Positions 53,428 to 62,533 are shown, counted from the stretch's first letter. The stretch: 64,000 nucleotides of DNA from Bog-756 sp963699105 (GCA_963699105.1 CAVOTI010000001.1:806001-870000), one strand, 5' to 3'. The notes: generated by a model from the sequence alone, not told the origin. Made by a program: numbers and translations.

Positions 53428-54858
53428 TCATGAGGGGTTGGGGGTCGCCTCGACGATGAACTGGTAGCCGAACATGGTGGGCCACAGATCCAACGACAGG
53501 CGGTCGATCAGACGGATGACCTTGGCCTTGGTCCCTTCCAACCCCAACGCATCGAGCGGCAGGCCGACCGGCTCGATCCGCCGGACGGTGAAGCCGTGCC
53601 GCTCGATCAGCTTGCAGATGCTCCGTCGGGTGAAGAAGCGGATGTGCGTCGAGTCGAGGATGCCGCGCTGGTCGTAGTCGAACATCCCGAGGGTCGAGCG
53701 CAGTCTGGGGTACCAGTGGGCGATGTTCGGCACGCAGAACAGCGCCACCCCGTCGGGGGCCAGCACGTTGTGGACCTGGTCCATGAACGCCCCCGGGTTC
53801 ACCAGGTGCTCGATCACGTCGGCGGCCAGCACGATGTCGAAGCCCGAGCCCGCCTCGGGAGGAATGCCCTCGTTGAGGTCGGCCCGGTGAAAGGCGTCGG
53901 TCCGGTCGGCGACGCCGGCGATCTCCAGGACGTCGACCCCGGTGACATGGTGACCCATCTCCCGCACCCGCTCGGACAAGAGCCCACCCGAGCAACCGAG
54001 GTCGAGGATCTTGCTCGGAGGACGGGGCCGCAGGAGCGTCGAGATCCGGCCGTGCGAGCTGTCCTCACTCGGTTTGAGTTGGTACTCCTCGCTGAGGGCG
54101 ATCCGGCTCCCGTCGCCGAATCCTGCCTTCTGCAATCGGTAGGCCACCACGTCCCTGGTGACGTCGGCGGCGTAGCCCACGCCGTCCACGTAGCAGATCT
54201 CATCGCCGTAGTAGGTGGGGATGGGGACCTCGGCGATCCGCATGCCCGCATCATGCAGCTGGATGATGATCTGGGTGTCGAAGTTGAACCCGTCCGAGTT
54301 CCGCTCGAACGGGATCTGCTTGAGGGCGCTGACCGAGTAGGCCCGGTAGCCGGAATGGAATTCGGAGAGCTCGGTTCCCAAGGCGGCGTTCTCGAAGCGG
54401 GACAGAATGCGATTGCCCACGAACTTGTACAGCGGCATGCCCCCCTTGCGTGCCGCACCCTTGATCATGATGCGGGACCCGAAGACGGCATCTGCCTCGC
54501 CGGCCAACAGGGGGGCCACGATGTCGGGGAGTGACTCAGGGGCGTACTGGCCGTCGCCGTGCAGCATCACCACGATGTCGAGGCCGTGCTCGATGGCCAG
54601 GTGGTAGCCGGCCTTCTGGTTCCCGCCATAGCCGAGATTGGCGGGCTGGCGGATCAGGGTGATGGGGAGATCGGAGATCTGCTGGTAACCGAGACCGACC
54701 AGGTAGGTCGAGTCGTCGCTGTGATCGTCGCTGACGATCACCTCTTCGATGTCCGGCCGTATCTCCTTCGGGATGCGATCCAGCACCCGAGCCAGGGTGG
54801 ATGCGGCGTTGTAGGCGACGACGAGGACGCCGATCCTCTTCTTGGCGGCGGATCCCAT
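53428..54858 (-). CDS. Bifunctional GT2 glycosyltransferase - class I SAM methyltransferase fusion
   Basis: 476 residues from ATG 54858, preceded by a GGGAGGGG Shine-Dalgarno. The N-terminal GT2 domain (about 1-240) has IGVLVVAYNAASTLARVLD, IVVMLHGDGQYAPESL (DGD metal site) and SEFHSGYRAYSVSALKQIP, like polyprenol-phosphate hexose synthases. The C-terminal domain (about 270-476) has the SAM motif KILDLGCSGGLLSERV and VLAADVIEHLVNPGAF. No membrane helices are obvious. The fusion suggests a sugar is transferred and then methylated, or that two steps on one glycolipid are coupled; that is inference. Confidence 0.85.
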   Translation of the reverse strand: MGSAAKKRIGVLVVAYNAASTLARVLDRIPKEIRPDIEEVIVSDDHSDDSTYLVGLGYQQISDLPITLIRQPANLGYGGNQKAGYHLAIEHGLDIVVMLHGDGQYAPESLPDIVAPLLAGEADAVFGSRIMIKGAARKGGMPLYKFVGNRILSRFENAALGTELSEFHSGYRAYSVSALKQIPFERNSDGFNFDTQIIIQLHDAGMRIAEVPIPTYYGDEICYVDGVGYAADVTRDVVAYRLQKAGFGDGSRIALSEEYQLKPSEDSSHGRISTLLRPRPPSKILDLGCSGGLLSERVREMGHHVTGVDVLEIAGVADRTDAFHRADLNEGIPPEAGSGFDIVLAADVIEHLVNPGAFMDQVHNVLAPDGVALFCVPNIAHWYPRLRSTLGMFDYDQRGILDSTHIRFFTRRSICKLIERHGFTVRRIEPVGLPLDALGLEGTKAKVIRLIDRLSLDLWPTMFGYQFIVEATPNPS

Positions 54859-55032
54859 CACCCCTCCCCCCGGGCTCGTCAACAAGTTGGCGCCCCCATG
54901 GTATGTGGCAATTAGGGACAGTGAAAGAACAATTGCGGCTCCGCTGGGTGAAACGCCTGCTCATGCCCCCGATCCCGGCGGCAGGGGTACCAGGTGCCTC
55001 GATGCCCGGCCGGGTCGTGGAAGGCTGTCGCC

Positions 55033-55712
55033 ATGGAAGCCTCCCAAACGTCAACCCCGGCGGGCGCCCGGCCCGAACGGCTGGAACGCCGCAACGAGCT
55101 CTTCTCGCTGGCCCGTTCGGTCACCGGCTTCATGCCCGACGAGGAGGGGGAGGCCCTCTATCTGGCCGCACTCCGGGCCGGTGCCTGCTTCGAGGACGCC
55201 ACCTTCGTCGAGATCGGCGCCTGGTGCGGCAAATCGACCGTCTACCTCGGCGCCGCCGCCGAAGAGACCGGCGCCGTGCTCTTCAGCGTCGACCATCATC
55301 GCGGCTCGGAGGAGAACCAAGCCGGGTGGGAGCATCACGACCGGTCGCTGGTCGATCCCGACACCGGGCGGATCGATACGCTCCCCCACTGGCGCCGGAG
55401 CGTGGAGCAAGCCGGACTCGAGGCCTCGGTGGTCGGCCTGGTGGGCGACTCCGCCACCATCGCCTCCCGATGGACCCCCCCCTGGCCTTCTGCTTCATCG
55501 ACGGCGGCCACGGCGACGCGCCGGCCTGGGCCGACTTTCGAGGATGGACACCCAATGTCGTCGAGGACGGTTGGCTGGCCATCCACGACGTGTTCCCGGA
55601 CCCGGCCGACGGGGGACGCCCGCCCTACGACATCTGGAGGACGGCGGTCGACTCAGGGGTGTTCGTCGAGGACGGAGAGTGCGGATCGCTGCGGGTGCTG
55701 CGCCGGCTGTGA
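55033..55712 (+). CDS. Class I SAM-dependent methyltransferase (one-base frameshift in a C run)
   Basis: The first 150 residues (DATFVEIGAWCGKSTVYLGA, LFSVDHHRGSEENQAGW) read in one frame. After a run of eight C at 55475-55482 the protein continues in another frame as LAFCFIDGGHGDAPAWADF and GWLAIHDVFPDPADGGRPPY. One missing C explains both and the length (one base short of a multiple of three). This is the Methyltransf_24 type, often acting on surface saccharides. It is divergent from the GT2 fusion, with which it may share a pathway. Confidence 0.82.
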
Positions 55713-55810
55713 CCGGCCGGGTGCTGCGCCGGCTGTGACCGGCCCGGTGTGACCGGCCTGGTGTGGCCGGGGTGACGAGTGGGGAGCGAGGCCGGCGGAG
55801 CCAGGTGGGC

Positions 55811-56914
55811 TCAGATCGCCCCGTTCGGGCCCGGGGCCCGGATGGCCGGCTCGATCGGAGCCTCCGGAGCCGGCTCGGTGAGGTCGAGATGGCTGGGCAG
55901 CCCGTCGCCCCGGAAGATCCCCGAGGCCGCGGTGGTCCGGCTGAGGGCGTCAGCGGCCAGCACTATGGCTCCGGCCGTGTACGAGGACCGCTCGAGCGGC
56001 GGATAAGTGGCCTCCTCCGGGTAGACCATCCCCGTCCAGTACGATCCGTCCTCGTTCCGGAGACCCTGGGCCCAGCTGAGCAGGAGCAGTGCCTCGTCGT
56101 CCATGCCCAGTGCGTCGAGAGCCAGTACGCACTCCGCCGTTTCGGCAGCCGTCACCCACTCGCCGGTGGAAACGCAGCGCACGCCGCGCTCCTCCATGAC
56201 GAAGGTGTCCCACGACCCGAGGATGCGGCTGCGGGCCGCCTGGCCGCTGAGGGCTCCCGAGAGCACCGGGTAGTACCAGTCCATGGCGAACTCCACCTTG
56301 GGGGCGAACGCCTCGGGGGCGTGGGCCAGGGCATGGGCCAGCCGGCCGGCTGCCAGTTCCCAGTCCGGTCGGCCATGACCCAGGCGCTCGGCACAGGCGA
56401 TGGCACACCGGAGGCTGTGGTAGATCGACGACGAGCCCGTGAGCAGGGCGTACTCCTCCAGCATCCCCGACGGGTCGAGGGACCAGTGGATGGCGCCGTC
56501 GGGTCGCTGCCACCGCAGAACGAAGTCGACCCCGGCCTCGAGGGCCGGCCACAGCTGTTCGAGCCCGTCCAACTCCTCGGTGGAGACATAGCGGTGCCAG
56601 GCCCCGGTGGCCAGATAGGCACACACATTGGTGTCGAGCCGGGCGTCCTCGATACCGGTGGCCAGGTAGTAGTTGAACCAGCTGCCGTCGGGCAACTGGG
56701 TGTCGACCAGCCACCGGTAGGCCCGGTCGGCCTCGTCGTCCATACCGGCCACGGTCAGGGCCATGGCCGCCTCCACGTGGTTCCACGGGTCGCAATGACC
56801 ACCGGGGAACCACTCGATCATCCCGTCCGGGCGTTGTAGGGCGGCGATCGACCGGGCCGTGTCCATCACCTCGGCGGCGGTCAGCACTCCGGGAACATCG
56901 GGGATGGATCTCAT
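55811..56914 (-). CDS. Alpha/alpha-barrel protein annotated in relatives as prenyltransferase / squalene-cyclase-like
   Basis: 367 residues. Repeated helical-barrel motifs are visible: ALQRPDGMIEWFPGGHCDPW, TQLPDGSWFNYYLATGIED, WQRPDGAIHWSLDPSGMLEE and GLRNEDGSYWTGMVYPEEA, the QxxDGxW-type repeats of terpene-cyclase and glycosidase (alpha/alpha)6 barrels. The catalytic DxDD of squalene-hopene cyclase is not evident, so true cyclase activity is doubtful; a glycan-acting barrel is possible. ATG 56914 overlaps the stop of the upstream methyltransferase (56911-56914). Confidence 0.65.
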   Translation of the reverse strand: MRSIPDVPGVLTAAEVMDTARSIAALQRPDGMIEWFPGGHCDPWNHVEAAMALTVAGMDDEADRAYRWLVDTQLPDGSWFNYYLATGIEDARLDTNVCAYLATGAWHRYVSTEELDGLEQLWPALEAGVDFVLRWQRPDGAIHWSLDPSGMLEEYALLTGSSSIYHSLRCAIACAERLGHGRPDWELAAGRLAHALAHAPEAFAPKVEFAMDWYYPVLSGALSGQAARSRILGSWDTFVMEERGVRCVSTGEWVTAAETAECVLALDALGMDDEALLLLSWAQGLRNEDGSYWTGMVYPEEATYPPLERSSYTAGAIVLAADALSRTTAASGIFRGDGLPSHLDLTEPAPEAPIEPAIRAPGPNGAI

Positions 56915-57750
56915 GCCAGCGCTTCCTCTCGAGATTTGCTCCCCCGGTGGTCGACCAGCCCGGCATCGGGGACGGCCTGGACGGCGGAGGGGCGAACCCG
57001 GGCGTCGCCTGGCTTGCCGAAGTAGACCACCAGGCTCTTGCCCACCAGCGGGTTGAGCACCCGGTCGGCGTAGCGGGTCACCCGGGGGGCCTTTTCGATG
57101 TCCCACACCAGTAGACGGTGATAGGCGGCGACGGCGGGATGGCTGTCGTTGGTCGTTCCCACCAGGCAGCGCAGCCACCAGTAGGGAGCGTGGAGCCCGT
57201 GGGCATGGTGGCTCCCCACCGCCTGCAGCCCGGTGCCCTCGAGCCGGGCCACCAGTTGGCTCTGGCGATAGATCCGCACGTGCCCGCCGGGCACGTTGTG
57301 GTATTCGTCGGAGAGGGCCCAGTTCACGAACTCCGGACCGCACCGGGGCACGGTCACCGCCATGGATCCGCCCGGGCGCAGCACCCGGGTCAGCTCGGCC
57401 ATGGCCGTCTCGTCATCGGGGATGTGCTCGAGGACCTCGGAGGCGATGACACGATCGAAGGAGCCGTCGGCGAACGGCAGCCGGAGAGCGTCACCCCGGA
57501 CCGCCCCCACCCGGGCCGCTTCGGCGTCCAGCTCGCCGGCCACGGCCATGGCCCCGAAGGTGTCCTGGACCTTGCGGACCTCGTCGGCCCCGGCGTCGAA
57601 CGCCACCACCTGGGCTCCGAGACGGGCGGCCTGGTAGGCGTGGCGACCGAAGCCACAGCCGAGATCGAGGACCCGGTCACCTTCCTGCACTCCGAGCCGG
57701 GCGTAATCGACGGTCAGCATGGCCGCCTCATCGCCGTCGGGCCACCCCAC
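56911..57750 (-). CDS. Class I SAM-dependent methyltransferase
   Basis: 279 residues from ATG 57750; ATG 57720 would also work. Motif I is DRVLDLGCGFGRHAYQAARL, the post-I acidic residue is in VVAFDAGADE, motif II/III is FDRVIASEVLEHIPDDETAM, and VLRPGGSMAVTVPRC follows. It is the middle gene of a coupled GT4 / methyltransferase / barrel-protein operon: 10 bp after the GT4 stop and overlapping the next start. A glycolipid or polysaccharide substrate is likely from context. Confidence 0.88.
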   Translation of the reverse strand: MGWPDGDEAAMLTVDYARLGVQEGDRVLDLGCGFGRHAYQAARLGAQVVAFDAGADEVRKVQDTFGAMAVAGELDAEAARVGAVRGDALRLPFADGSFDRVIASEVLEHIPDDETAMAELTRVLRPGGSMAVTVPRCGPEFVNWALSDEYHNVPGGHVRIYRQSQLVARLEGTGLQAVGSHHAHGLHAPYWWLRCLVGTTNDSHPAVAAYHRLLVWDIEKAPRVTRYADRVLNPLVGKSLVVYFGKPGDARVRPSAVQAVPDAGLVDHRGSKSREEALA

Positions 57751-57760
57751 CCACCGTTCC

Positions 57761-59140
57761 TCATGGGCCGACGACCCCCACGGCCGGTGCGATGGAGGGG
57801 GAAGCGTCCATCAGGGCCCGATACTGCTGGGCCGTCCCGGCCGCGGTGACCTGCCAGGTGAACCGGCCGAGCACCCGCTGGCGGCCGGCGGCCCCCAGGC
57901 GGCGGCGGAGCTGGTCGTCGTCGAGGAGCCGCCCGATGGCCACGGCCAGGGCACTCGGGTCGTCCGGGGCCACCAGCAGGCCGGTCTCCCCGTCGGTGCC
58001 CACCACTTCGGGCAGGGCGCCACCGGTGGTGGCCACCAACGCCACCCCGCATGCCATGGCCTCGATGGCCGGCAGCGAGAACCCCTCGTAGAGCGACGGC
58101 ACCACCGCCACCTCGGCGCTGGCGTAGTTGCGGGCGAGCTCCTCGTCGCTGATGCCCGACACGAAGTGGACGATCGGGGCCAGCTCCAGGCGGTCGATGG
58201 CCTTGGCCACCCGGCCGTCGGGGCGGGGATTGCCGATGACCACCAGCTCGAGGTCCCGCTCGGTGCGGAGCTTGGCCACCGCCTCGAGCAGCGGCACCAA
58301 CCCTTTCATGGGCACGTCGGAGGACGAGGTGACCATGATCCGACCGGGAACGGGGACCACGTCGTCCTGGGGCCGGAACACGGTGTGGTCCACGCCCACC
58401 GGCACCACGGTCATGCGATCGACCTCGACGCCCATCTGGGAAGCGATGTCGCGCTTCGAGGACTCCGAGACGGTGACCACCCGGGGCAGGGCCCGGGCCA
58501 CCTTCACCTGCATGCGCAAGAACCCGAACCATCGGCGTTGGGTGAACTGCTGCCACGGGTTGGAGGCGTGGCTGAGGGCGAGCTGGCGGTCCACGGTGAT
58601 GGGGTGGTGGAGGGTGGTCAGCAGTGGCCAGCCGTCCTCCATCATTCCCAGGATCCCGTTGCCCAGACACTGGTTGTCGTGGACCAGATCGAATTCGTGG
58701 CGGCGGTCGGCCAACAGCCGACGGGCCCGCAGGCTGAACGTCCAGGGCTCGGGGAATCCCGCCGTGCACATCACCGCGAATTCGAGAGCGGCGATCGACG
58801 TCGGGTCGGCGTTCGTGAACTCTCGCAGTCTGGGGATCCTGAATGGATCCGGATCGCGGTAGAGGTCGAGGCTGGGCACCGGCGTGAACCCGACTCCGGG
58901 GTCGACCTCCGGCCACGGTTGGCCGGCGAACACCTCGACCGAGTGTCCCAGCTCCACCAGCTCGCGGGTGAGATGCCGGGTGTAGACGCCCTGACCACCG
59001 CAGCGAGGATTCCCCCGGTAGACGAGGAAGGCCACCCGTAGACCCCCTGGTTCGGGAGGCCGGGCCGGAATGCGCTCGGGTGTCGGGGGAGGAGTGCGAG
59101 GACCCTTGACCTTGTTGCGTCTCAGCCCGAAGCTAGGCAT
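57761..59140 (-). CDS. GT4 family glycosyltransferase
   Basis: 459 residues from ATG 59140. The N-terminal GT-B unit starts RVAFLVYRGNPRCGGQGVYT, with the Gly-rich acceptor-side loop. The C-terminal half has MVTSSSDVPMKGLVPLLEA and the retaining E-x7-E motif EGFSLPAIEAMACG, then TGLLVAPDDPSALA. It is a retaining hexosyltransferase using a nucleotide sugar, probably cytosolic or membrane-associated. It is the first gene of the operon with the methyltransferase and barrel protein. Confidence 0.9.
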   Translation of the reverse strand: MPSFGLRRNKVKGPRTPPPTPERIPARPPEPGGLRVAFLVYRGNPRCGGQGVYTRHLTRELVELGHSVEVFAGQPWPEVDPGVGFTPVPSLDLYRDPDPFRIPRLREFTNADPTSIAALEFAVMCTAGFPEPWTFSLRARRLLADRRHEFDLVHDNQCLGNGILGMMEDGWPLLTTLHHPITVDRQLALSHASNPWQQFTQRRWFGFLRMQVKVARALPRVVTVSESSKRDIASQMGVEVDRMTVVPVGVDHTVFRPQDDVVPVPGRIMVTSSSDVPMKGLVPLLEAVAKLRTERDLELVVIGNPRPDGRVAKAIDRLELAPIVHFVSGISDEELARNYASAEVAVVPSLYEGFSLPAIEAMACGVALVATTGGALPEVVGTDGETGLLVAPDDPSALAVAIGRLLDDDQLRRRLGAAGRQRVLGRFTWQVTAAGTAQQYRALMDASPSIAPAVGVVGP

Positions 59141-59266
59141 GGACAACCAGGTCGAGCGGACACATAGAAGTCGAATACTCCCGCAACCAGGCACTTCGGC
59201 GCAAGCTGGCAGCCCCGGCGGGGTGAGGGTGCCGGCCAGGGAGCAGCCGGGGGGCCGACACTCCGG

Positions 59267-60898
59267 CTATCCCAGCTCGATGGCTTTGACCAGCAACATC
59301 ACCACGGCGACTACCAGGTAGCCGCGCAGGATGTACATGGCGATCAGCCGGCCCCGCGACCAGGTGGGGCGCTTGAGCAGGTTGAGGGCCGGCATCCGCC
59401 AGGTGGCCCGGTTGGCCATGGGGGTCACCGGCAACGGGGGCGCACGCCGGAGGGCCCGGGCGTACATGGTCCCGCCTGCCGCCAAGGCCACCACCAGGAT
59501 GGCGGCCAGGGTCAGGGTCAGCTCGTTGACGTTGATGCGGCTGAACAGGGTGGTCGCCATCAGGATCAGCGACATCATCAACAGGATCGACACGATGGCG
59601 GTGGCCAGCACGTTCAGCCACGGCCGGTTGACCCACGGGCCCAGCACCTCTTTGTCGTTGCACAGCATGAGCAGGAACACCGTGGCGCTGGGTAGGAGCA
59701 CCCCGGCCAGGGCCTGGACACTGGTGGTGATGAGCCCCAGGGGGGCACCGGGGATGACCACGATGCCGGCGGCCACCACCACCATGGCGGTGAAGGCACC
59801 GTAGAAGAACTTGGCGTCACGCCAACTCCGGTGCAGCGAGTGACGGGCGCCGAAGGCGTCCCCGAAGGCGTACGACGTGGCCAGGGTCACCGAGGCGGCC
59901 CCGATGATCGATGCGTTGAGCAGGATGATGGCGAAGATGGCACCGGCGGCATGGCCCACATAGTGGTTGAGGCCTCTGGCCACACCGCCGGCATCGGTGA
60001 AGTGGCCGAACAGCGGCGTACCGGTGAAGGCGGCGGCGGTGACGGCCATGATCAACGAGGCGGCGAACACGGTGATCAGAGACCCGATCACCGTGTCGGC
60101 CCGCTCGTAGTTGATCCAGCGTGGGGTGATCCGCTTGTCGACGATGTTCGACTGCTGGAAGAAGAGCTGCCAGGGGGCGACGGTGGTGCCGACGATGGCG
60201 ATGATCAACAGCACCGACGTGGAGGTGAACCCGCCGCGCACGCCGGGCTTGACGAACCCTTCGAAGAAGGGACCGGCCTTCGGGTGACTGAAGATGGCCA
60301 ACGGGATGACCAGGAAGTTCACCGCGATGAAGATGAACATGAACCGCTCCCAGCGCCGGAAGCTCCCGGTGGCGGTCATGGCCACCAATGACACGGCGGC
60401 GATCGGCACCGAGATGTACTCGGTGACCCCGAAGTACTGGAGGGCCAGGCTGACCCCGATGAACTCGGTGGCGATGGTCAGGAAATTCAGGATGAACAGG
60501 TCGCCGACCGAGAACGCCCCCCAGAACTTGCCGAAGCGTTCGTTGATCAGCCGGGCATGACCGACACCGGTCACCGCCCCCAGACGGACCACCATCTCCT
60601 GGTTGACGATCAGGACCGGGATGAGCAGCGGCAGCGTCCACAACAGGGTGAGGCCGAAGTTCTGGCCGGCCTGGGCGTAGGTCGACACGCCACCGGCGTC
60701 GTTGTCGCCGACCATGACGATGAGCCCGGGTCCCATGATGGCCAGCAGGGTGAGGATGCGGGCCCGCCACGACCGTCGGTTGTCGAGATCGTGCTGGCGG
60801 ATGGTCCCGAACGCCCCCTGGATGTCTCCGATATGGGCCTCGTCGAGCTCGGCTCCCGCATGGTCGGCCAGCACGTCGTCCTGGGTGTGGTCAGCCAT
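59267..60898 (-). CDS. NRAMP-related divalent metal transporter with altered metal-binding motifs
   Basis: 543 residues, about eleven to twelve membrane helices. The TM1 metal motif of NRAMP (D-P-G-N) is replaced by D-A-G-G in VGDNDAGGVSTYAQAG. The TM6 motif (x-M-P-H-N) is replaced by GTTVAPWQLFFQQSN, so the metal-coordinating methionine is Ala. Loss of the soft Met ligand is a feature reported for NRAMP-related Mg2+ transporters, so hard-metal (Mg2+) transport is a reasonable prediction. A strong AAGGAGGTGA precedes ATG 60898. Upstream in the operon lie a small Arg/Pro-rich ORF and an MgtE-N/CBS protein. Confidence 0.87.
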   Translation of the reverse strand: MADHTQDDVLADHAGAELDEAHIGDIQGAFGTIRQHDLDNRRSWRARILTLLAIMGPGLIVMVGDNDAGGVSTYAQAGQNFGLTLLWTLPLLIPVLIVNQEMVVRLGAVTGVGHARLINERFGKFWGAFSVGDLFILNFLTIATEFIGVSLALQYFGVTEYISVPIAAVSLVAMTATGSFRRWERFMFIFIAVNFLVIPLAIFSHPKAGPFFEGFVKPGVRGGFTSTSVLLIIAIVGTTVAPWQLFFQQSNIVDKRITPRWINYERADTVIGSLITVFAASLIMAVTAAAFTGTPLFGHFTDAGGVARGLNHYVGHAAGAIFAIILLNASIIGAASVTLATSYAFGDAFGARHSLHRSWRDAKFFYGAFTAMVVVAAGIVVIPGAPLGLITTSVQALAGVLLPSATVFLLMLCNDKEVLGPWVNRPWLNVLATAIVSILLMMSLILMATTLFSRINVNELTLTLAAILVVALAAGGTMYARALRRAPPLPVTPMANRATWRMPALNLLKRPTWSRGRLIAMYILRGYLVVAVVMLLVKAIELG

Positions 60899-60901
60899 GC
60901 T

Positions 60902-60911
60902 TCACCTCCTT
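60902..60911 (-). promoter_or_regulatory. Near-perfect Shine-Dalgarno AAGGAGGTGA of the NRAMP-related gene
   Basis: On the minus strand AAGGAGGTGA ends 3 nt before the ATG at 60898. It is the strongest ribosome binding site in the window, standing at the end of a ~240-nt GC-rich, hairpin-rich untranslated stretch (60899-61139). Confidence 0.75.
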
Positions 60912-61139
60912 CGGGCACTCTCGTGTCTGGGCCGGGACGGTCCCCCCACACCGGCAGGCAAAGGCCGGCTGTGGCCGGCCGGCGGGCGCCGGCCGCTGGT
61001 GGGATCGGATCGGGTGGGAACGGAACGGATGTCGGGCGGGAACGCCAGGCGCTCCCGGCAGGGGGGATCCGGTGCCGCACCGGTGGGGTGACTGGCAGCC
61101 GGGAGGTCAGGTCGGCAAGGGGTGGAGCGCGGTCCGAAC

Positions 61140-61232
61140 TCAGGCGGGGAGGGGGGACGACCGTGATGGGCGCCGGCGCCGCGTTCGACGGCCTCGGCCG
61201 ATGGTGATGATGGGTTTTCGCTCAGCGACCAT
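61140..61232 (-). CDS. Small Arg/Pro-rich ORF, possible leader peptide of the metal transporter
   Basis: A 30-residue frame opens at ATG 61232, two bases after the TAG of the MgtE-N/CBS gene, with GGAGGAG ideally placed in the end of that gene. Its sequence turns strongly basic and Pro/Ser-rich: GRRTRRRRPSRSSPLPA, then TGA. Short Arg/Pro-rich leaders control Mg2+ transporter genes in enterobacteria (MgtL), so a regulatory role is an attractive hypothesis. It may equally be a chance ORF; no homologue is known to me. Confidence 0.4.
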   Translation of the reverse strand: MVAERKPIITIGRGRRTRRRRPSRSSPLPA

Positions 61233-61234
61233 GG

Positions 61235-62524
61235 CTACTCCTCCACCGCCGTCCGACCGAAATCCCGTCGCCACCCGGTGGGCAGCAGGAGCTCCAGGAC
61301 GTCGTCGACGGTGACCACCCCCAGGATCTGGTTGTGCTCGGGATCGACCACGGGAGCGACGATCAGATTGAAATCGGACATGGTGCGAACCATGGCGCCG
61401 AGGTCCCAGTCGGGATGGAGATGGACGGGATCGGTCTCGACCACCGACCGCAACGGGGCGGCAGGATCGGCCTGCACCAATCGCACGGTGGACGCCGAAC
61501 CGGCCAGGTGCCCCTGGTCGTCGACGGCGAAAACCACATTGAGGGCCTCGGGCGGGGCCGAACTGGTCCGCACTCCCTCCAGGACCTCGGCGACGGAACG
61601 TTCGGCCGGCACGCTGAGGAAGTCGGGGCTCATCAGGCCGCCGGCCGTCTCGGGGTTGTAGCTGAGCAAGGAGCGGACCTTGTGCTGCTGGGGCTCGGGA
61701 AGCAGGTTGAGAATGGGGAGGCGGCGCTCCTGGTCCACCTCGGTGATCAGATCGGCGGCGTCGTCGGGCGCCATCGACGACAGCAGCCTGGCCGCCTCGC
61801 CGTCGGACCGGCTGCGGACGAACTCCAGTTGATGCTCGGTGTCCAGCTCCTCGAAGACGTCGGCCTCCAACTCGCGGTCGGCGCCCACCGCCTCGATGAT
61901 CTCCTCGCCTTCGTCGTGGGATGCCGCCTCGACCAGGTCGGCGATCTGGGCCGGATGCAGCTTGGCCAGCTTACGGTACGGGATCCGGAGGCGGGACGAG
62001 GGTACGTGGGCCACGAAAGGCTCGATGCTGGCCCAGTCGATCAGCGCCCCCGGCTTGGTGTCGCGCCGGCTGTGCCACGGGATCAGTCGGCGGAGGAAGG
62101 GCCGGCTCGACGGGTCGACGGCCACCACCTCCCAGGCCCCGTTCACTTCGGCCAACTCGATGTCGTTGGCCCGGATGAGACGACCACCGACGAAGTTGAT
62201 CAGGTGATGGGCCAGCAGATCCCTGGCCAGCAACAGCTCCCCGGGGCGGCGTTCGAAGCGGCGGAGATCGACCCGACTGCCCTCGAACCGGACCAGTCCC
62301 GGTTCGAAGCCGGCCACCTTGCGGATGGGAACGAAGAGGTCACGCCCGCCGATGGTGACGACCAGGCCGACCACTGGAGGATGGGGTGACTGGCCGGCCC
62401 GGACGATCAGATCCTCGACCCGCCCCAGTCGATCGCCGGCCCCGTCCACCAGCGGCCGCTTGACGATGTTCGACAGGTGGATGATCTTGAGGTCGGAGCC
62501 GGCCTCGGCCGTCTGGGCGCTCAT
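61235..62524 (-). CDS. MgtE N-domain/CBS-domain protein with N-terminal PRC-barrel-like region, no membrane domain
   Basis: 429 residues from ATG 62524. Residues ~15-160 look like PRC-barrel repeats (VDGAGDRLGRVEDLIVRAG). Residues ~185-290 match the MgtE N superhelix (HPAQIADLVEAASHDEGEEI, LLSSMAPDDAADLITEVDQE, LLSYNPETAGGLMSPDFLSV). A CBS pair follows (GVVTVDDVLELLLPTGW at the end). In MgtE these domains sense Mg2+ and gate a membrane domain; here that domain is missing and an NRAMP-related permease is encoded next. It is therefore probably a separate cytosolic Mg2+ sensor for that permease. Confidence 0.9.
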   Translation of the reverse strand: MSAQTAEAGSDLKIIHLSNIVKRPLVDGAGDRLGRVEDLIVRAGQSPHPPVVGLVVTIGGRDLFVPIRKVAGFEPGLVRFEGSRVDLRRFERRPGELLLARDLLAHHLINFVGGRLIRANDIELAEVNGAWEVVAVDPSSRPFLRRLIPWHSRRDTKPGALIDWASIEPFVAHVPSSRLRIPYRKLAKLHPAQIADLVEAASHDEGEEIIEAVGADRELEADVFEELDTEHQLEFVRSRSDGEAARLLSSMAPDDAADLITEVDQERRLPILNLLPEPQQHKVRSLLSYNPETAGGLMSPDFLSVPAERSVAEVLEGVRTSSAPPEALNVVFAVDDQGHLAGSASTVRLVQADPAAPLRSVVETDPVHLHPDWDLGAMVRTMSDFNLIVAPVVDPEHNQILGVVTVDDVLELLLPTGWRRDFGRTAVEE

Positions 62525-62533
62525 CGCCGTCCA

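Noticed and set aside
60899..61139. M-box Mg2+ riboswitch upstream of the NRAMP-related gene
   Set aside because: GC-rich hairpins are present but none of the conserved M-box segments could be recognised.
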